Assembly (NCBI GenBank): GCA_965268675.1
Contig: OZ254179.1
Span: 806,001 to 870,000, forward strand
Reading direction: 5' to 3'
From: AAA044-D11 sp009705075
GTDB taxonomy: Bacteria; Actinomycetota; Actinomycetes; Nanopelagicales; Nanopelagicaceae
Length of the DNA: 64,000 nucleotides
Part shown: positions 60,715 to 64,000 of the stretch, piece after piece
How the letters are laid out: every line of letters starts with the position of its first letter
Position numbering within the stretch: position 1 is the stretch's first letter
The notes under the pieces: model-generated
The model's database searches: none
Told to the model about the DNA's origin: nothing
What the model saw: only the letters and a program-made list of their open reading frames with translations
Program-made: the position numbers and the translations under genes

Positions 60715-62313
60715 GTGATTGCCACTCAAAGCGTTGAACTCCGAGCTGGCGCAAGACTCTTAGTTAAAGATGTAGCCGTACGCATAAACAGCGGCGATCG
60801 AATTGGATTTGTTGGTCGTAATGGCGCCGGTAAATCAACTCTCGCAAAATGTTTAGCTGGTGAAACTCTTCCTGCGGGCGGTCAGATAACCCGTACCGGA
60901 ACTATTGGCTACCTTCCTCAAGATCCCCGAACAGGTGACCAAGAAGAGACGGTCATAAATCGAATTCTCTCCGCGCGCGGTTTAGATCAAATCGTCGTTC
61001 GAATGCGCAAAGCCGAAGAAGCTATGGCTACCGCAACTCCTGAAGAGTTAGAAGTTGCCCTAGAAAGATATTCCCGGGTGGATAGCGAGTTCAATGCAGC
61101 CGGAGGTTATGGCGCATCGGCTGAAGCAGAATCAATAGCAACAAATTTAGGTTTGCCAGAGCGATTATTTGAAGAGCCAATTCAAGTGCTTTCTGGTGGT
61201 CAACGTCGTCGAGTCGAATTAGCCCGTCTTCTTTTCAGTGGCGCCGAGACGCTTCTTCTCGACGAGCCCACTAACCACCTAGATGCGGAATCCATCAACT
61301 GGTTACGCGATTACTTAGCAAAATATTCTGGCGGTCTTGTGGTTATCTCTCACGATGTCGCGCTAATTGAAACTGTCGTAAATAAAGTTTTCTATATCGA
61401 TGCCAATCGAAATGTTATTGATGTTTACAACATGGGCTGGAAGAAGTATCTGCTCCAGCGTGAAGCCGATGAGCACCGTCGCAAGAAAGAACGCGCAAAT
61501 GCTGAGAAGAAGGCTGAAATCTTGCAGAAGCAGGGCGAGAAGATGCGCGCTAAGGCTTCGAAGGCAACTGCTGCTCAAGGAATGTTGCGACGCGCAGAAG
61601 CTCTTATCTCTAACCTTGAAGATGTTCGTAAATCTGACAAGGTCGCAAAGCTTCGTTTCCCTACCCCAGCCGCTTGTGGCAAGACGCCACTTATGGCCAC
61701 TGGCTTAAGTAAGTCTTACGGTTCACTTGAAATTTTTACCGATGTTGATCTGGCAATCGATAGATCTTCTCGCGTGGTAATTCTCGGATTAAACGGTGCA
61801 GGTAAAACAACGCTTTTAAGTATTTTGGGTGGAACAAATGAATCTGACACTGGTGAAATTTTGCCGGGCCATGGTTTAAAAATCGGGTATTACACCCAGG
61901 AACATGAATCACTTGATTTTGAACGGACCGTCTTGGAGAACATGCTCTCTGCTGGTGATAAAATCAGTGAACAACAAGCCCGTCAAACTCTTGGTTCATT
62001 CTTATTTTCTGGTGATGATGTTCAAAAACCAGTAAAGGTTCTAAGCGGTGGCGAACGAACCAGATTGGCTCTTGCCACCCTTGTTGTCGGATCTGCAAAT
62101 GTTCTTCTTTTAGATGAGCCAACAAATAACTTGGATCCGGCATCACGCGAAGAAATTCTTGCCGCTCTTGGTGAATATCAAGGCGCTGTTGTCTTAGTTA
62201 GCCACGATGTTGGCGCAGTACAAGCCCTGAAACCTGAGCGAGTTTTATTGCTTCCAGATGGCGATGAAGATTTATGGGGCAATCAGTATCTAGAACTAAT
62301 TGCCCTCGAATAA
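60715..62313 (+). CDS. ABC-F family ribosome-associated ATPase
   Basis: 532 residues with two ABC domains and no membrane span. Domain 1: GRNGAGKST, LSGGQRRRVELARLL, LLLDEPTNHLD. Domain 2: GLNGAGKTT, LSGGERTRLALATLV, LLLDEPTNNLD. Between them (about 245-310) is the Lys/Arg/Glu-rich P-site tRNA interaction motif linker. ABC-F proteins act on ribosomes with stalled or antibiotic-bound states. GTG 60715 has GGGAG nine bases upstream. Which of EttA, Uup or resistance-type role it plays is undecided. Confidence 0.93.
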   Translation: MIATQSVELRAGARLLVKDVAVRINSGDRIGFVGRNGAGKSTLAKCLAGETLPAGGQITRTGTIGYLPQDPRTGDQEETVINRILSARGLDQIVVRMRKAEEAMATATPEELEVALERYSRVDSEFNAAGGYGASAEAESIATNLGLPERLFEEPIQVLSGGQRRRVELARLLFSGAETLLLDEPTNHLDAESINWLRDYLAKYSGGLVVISHDVALIETVVNKVFYIDANRNVIDVYNMGWKKYLLQREADEHRRKKERANAEKKAEILQKQGEKMRAKASKATAAQGMLRRAEALISNLEDVRKSDKVAKLRFPTPAACGKTPLMATGLSKSYGSLEIFTDVDLAIDRSSRVVILGLNGAGKTTLLSILGGTNESDTGEILPGHGLKIGYYTQEHESLDFERTVLENMLSAGDKISEQQARQTLGSFLFSGDDVQKPVKVLSGGERTRLALATLVVGSANVLLLDEPTNNLDPASREEILAALGEYQGAVVLVSHDVGAVQALKPERVLLLPDGDEDLWGNQYLELIALE

Positions 62314-62315
62314 AT

Positions 62316-63626
62316 TTAAGAGCGAAGAGCAACCGCAAAGGCGCGGAAATCTTCGACCAGTAAATCAATCTCTTTCTGACCATGTGCCAGAGAAATCAAC
62401 CACTGCTCATCAAGTCCCGGAGGCGTAATGATGCCGCGGTTCATTGACCAGAGCCATGAAAGTTCAGCGACTGCAAAATCAGTGGCCTTGTAATCTCGGT
62501 AATTGCGAACTGGATCCTTTGACCAAGTAACGCAACCCTTCACACCAAAACCAACTGTGTGTGCTGGAAGTTGGAACTCTTCAATGATTGCTGTAATTCG
62601 GTCTAGTGCTTGCTTGTTGAAAGCTTCAGCTTTTGCAAGTGCTTCATCGGTACATAAGCGATCCATCGCGCGAAGTCCTGCCATCGCAAGTGGGTTGCCG
62701 TTAAATGTTCCGAAGTGAGCCATCGCCCCAGTTGTAATTGTGTCCATGATTTCTGCTTTGCCACCAAATGCGGCAAGTGGAAGTCCACCACCGATTGATT
62801 TAGCAAGGCAGATTAAATCTGGCTGAACACCGATGCGATGTGCCGCACCTTGTGGGCCTGCTGTTAAACCAGTTTTTACTTCGTCGAAAATCAAGACGAT
62901 GTTGTATTTGGTGCAGAGATCGCGGACAGCTGCAAGATAGCCAGCATCAGGAAGAACGATTCCGAGGTTTTCGAGAACTGGTTCAAGAATAAAGCAGGCA
63001 ATCGATTCATGATCGCGAGCAAATACTTTTTCCAGCGCTGGTAAATTGTTGAATGGGACTACGAAAACAACACCGGCATTTACGCCATGTCCGATGACAG
63101 GTGTTGGCTCTTCTGGGTTACCGGCCTGATCTAGCGCAGGCTTCGCTGAAACTGTAAGTGGGTCATAGCTACCGTGGTAACCACCCTCCAACTTAACGAT
63201 TGCAGATTTGCCATTGAATGCTTTTGCAGTACGAACTGCATACATAGTGGCTTCAGTTCCAGAGTTAGCAAAGCGAACTTTGTCGATTCCAAAACGCTTA
63301 CATAAACGTTCAGCGCCATCGCGAGAGATAGGAGATGGAGTCACAAAAAGTGTTCCGCCTTCGAGGGCAGCCTTAGTTTCGGCAATTACATCTTCATTCA
63401 AGTGACCGGCAAGCATTGCACCGAATCCCATTGAGAGATCGAGTAATTGTCGGCCGTCGACATCTGTCATCCAGGCACCCTTAGCTGAAACAATGCTAAT
63501 TGGGTATGGATCCCAGTATTGGAAACTTGAGGTAACGCCTAATGGCGAAGAAGATTTAGCAATAGTGCTTTCAACACCAGAGGCAAAGGTAGATTTTGTA
63601 AATAACGCCCACTCGGCAGCCATCAT
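62316..63626 (-). CDS. Class III aminotransferase, glutamate-1-semialdehyde-aminomutase-like
   Basis: 436 residues. The PLP Lys is in LICLAKSIGGGLPLAAFGG, the cofactor Asp in LIFDEVKTGL, and FANSGTEATMYAVRTAKAF plus YHGSYD bind PLP phosphate and ring. The pattern is the GSAM branch (HemL-like), but changes around the active site and the lack of neighbouring hem genes argue it is a paralogue with another substrate. ATG 63626 has GAAGAG ahead. Convergent with the ABC-F gene, two bases apart. A HemL role is the main alternative. Confidence 0.82.
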   Translation of the reverse strand: MMAAEWALFTKSTFASGVESTIAKSSSPLGVTSSFQYWDPYPISIVSAKGAWMTDVDGRQLLDLSMGFGAMLAGHLNEDVIAETKAALEGGTLFVTPSPISRDGAERLCKRFGIDKVRFANSGTEATMYAVRTAKAFNGKSAIVKLEGGYHGSYDPLTVSAKPALDQAGNPEEPTPVIGHGVNAGVVFVVPFNNLPALEKVFARDHESIACFILEPVLENLGIVLPDAGYLAAVRDLCTKYNIVLIFDEVKTGLTAGPQGAAHRIGVQPDLICLAKSIGGGLPLAAFGGKAEIMDTITTGAMAHFGTFNGNPLAMAGLRAMDRLCTDEALAKAEAFNKQALDRITAIIEEFQLPAHTVGFGVKGCVTWSKDPVRNYRDYKATDFAVAELSWLWSMNRGIITPPGLDEQWLISLAHGQKEIDLLVEDFRAFAVALRS

Positions 63627-63718
63627 CTCTTCAATTTTTGCAGATGAGATTGGAGTAACGGTATTTGGGGTCTTACGGAAAGTCTGAGGTTCTAGAGTTC
63701 AGGTCATTTTGGAAAGAA

Positions 63719-63769
63719 GTACCTTTTGTTGGATGGCTCGCTAACTTGCAGCGAATCCCTTTTGGGTAC
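63719..63769. repeat. Nested inverted repeat, possible structured leader RNA or operator
   Basis: GTACC (63719-63723) pairs with GGTAC (63765-63769). Inside it GGAT (63731-63734) pairs with ATCC (63755-63758) and TCGC (63738-63741) with GCGA (63751-63754), leaving a 9-base loop and a 3-base bulge. On the minus strand it would lie about 93 bases upstream of the aminotransferase start. Confidence 0.4.
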
Positions 63770-63786
63770 GAGCTCCTTTGTTTGAG

Positions 63787-63806
63787 AGAAAACTTGGTAG
63801 TTTTCT
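63787..63806. repeat. Perfect 8-bp dyad AGAAAACT/AGTTTTCT
   Basis: Eight-base arms with a 4-base centre (TGGT). AT-rich symmetry of this size in a divergent promoter region fits a dimeric repressor site; a weak hairpin is an alternative. Confidence 0.4.
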
Positions 63807-63959
63807 TATAAAGGCGAAGGTATCAGGGAAAGCCAAAAAACGCACTAATAGGCTGACTTCATGCGTGTTGAACCACAAATAATCGAGAAAATTTTGGACA
63901 ATTTTCGAAGAATTTTCAAAAGCTATGCGTAAATCCCTTGGATAGGACATTATTTAGCC

Positions 63960-64000
63960 ATGTCAGAATCGAACGGGAAAACGATACTTGCAATTCAAAA
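63960..64000 (+). CDS. Start of a further gene (cut by window edge)
   Basis: ATG 63960 opens a frame reading MSESNGKTILAIQ to the window end, with CATTAT six bases upstream in the leaderless arrangement. The ILAIQ segment is common at the N-terminus of ABC transporter ATPases, but 13 residues do not allow an assignment. Confidence 0.45.
   Translation, partial: MSESNGKTILAIQ

Larger units (their letters stand above)
63627..63959. other. 333-base intergenic region, AT-rich, with inverted repeats
   Basis: No convincing gene is seen. It must hold promoters for the divergent aminotransferase (minus) and the gene starting at 63960 (plus). Two structures stand out and are listed separately: a nested inverted repeat at 63719-63769 and a perfect dyad at 63787-63806. 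The remainder shows nothing I can name. Confidence 0.6.

Noticed and set aside
63741..63950. 69-codon minus-strand frame in the last intergenic region
   Set aside because: It spans the inverted repeats, has no start signal or similarity to any family, and its composition looks non-coding.
1..64000. tRNA, rRNA, insertion sequences, prophage or toxin-antitoxin genes
   Set aside because: Looked for by eye in all gaps; no cloverleaf-type sequence, transposase, integrase or terminal repeats seen.

Overview
The window reads as a stretch of a streamlined, moderate-to-low-GC actinobacterial chromosome. The actinobacterial signs are the cytochrome bc1-aa3 supercomplex genes (ctaE-qcrCAB and ctaC-ctaD-ctaF, with a diheme QcrC), the DUF3043 and DUF4191 membrane proteins, a two-lipoyl-domain SucB and a type I glnA. 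The gene order from ctaE to glnA also resembles the conserved actinobacterial block known from Mycobacterium tuberculosis (roughly Rv2193 to Rv2220). Gaps are tiny, convergent genes interlock at their stop codons, and many starts look leaderless (a TANNNT box 6-7 bases before the start codon). Together with the salvage-heavy gene content this suggests a freshwater acI/Nanopelagicales-type organism; that placement is inference.

Layout. 1-3986 (minus): a surface-glycan cluster with GDP-mannose dehydratase, glycosyltransferase, sulfotransferase and FkbM methyltransferase. 4201-9935: an alpha/beta hydrolase, a 1003-residue secreted double-propeller protein, two GNAT acetyltransferases and a LysE/ArgO-type exporter. 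9953-15228: methylmalonate-semialdehyde dehydrogenase, a class III aminotransferase, a DDAH-like amidinohydrolase and a nitronate monooxygenase-like flavoprotein. 15258-26142: nucleoside salvage, comprising thymidine kinase, purine nucleoside phosphorylase, a phosphopentose/hexose mutase, adenosine deaminase, thymidine phosphorylase, cytidine deaminase and a complete BMP-type nucleoside ABC transporter; an adenosine kinase homologue lies further on at 36.8-37.8 kb.

26346-35455: a DnaQ-like exonuclease, an atypical receiver protein, the respiratory genes and a short NhaA antiporter. 35514-41184: a cysteine-desulfurase-like protein without its PLP lysine, coupled to TusA, then adenosine kinase, ErpA, NadA, DUF3043, an aldo-keto reductase and a small membrane protein. 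41205-44100: a cobalamin riboswitch with btuFCD. 44097-59370: gcvT, pepA, lpdA, sucB, a TIGR01777 epimerase, an FAD oxidoreductase, an MMPL transporter, lipB-lipA, plsC, DUF4191, RDD and glnA. 59491-64000: a Ni/Co permease, an ABC-F ATPase, a class III aminotransferase, a possibly structured intergenic region and the first codons of a further gene.

How it fits together: the cell appears to import nucleosides and cobalamin and route nucleoside carbon into sugar phosphates. Lipoate made by LipB/LipA would serve the adjacent lpdA-sucB 2-oxoglutarate dehydrogenase components. NADH from central metabolism would feed the bc1-aa3 chain. I see no tRNA, rRNA, insertion sequence, prophage or CRISPR array. 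The most unusual items are the lysine-less NifS homologue paired with TusA, two face-to-face -10 boxes sharing one TA step in a 24-base intergenic gap, a cobalamin leader with two mutually exclusive 9-bp pairings, and two substrate-binding proteins without lipoprotein cysteines.
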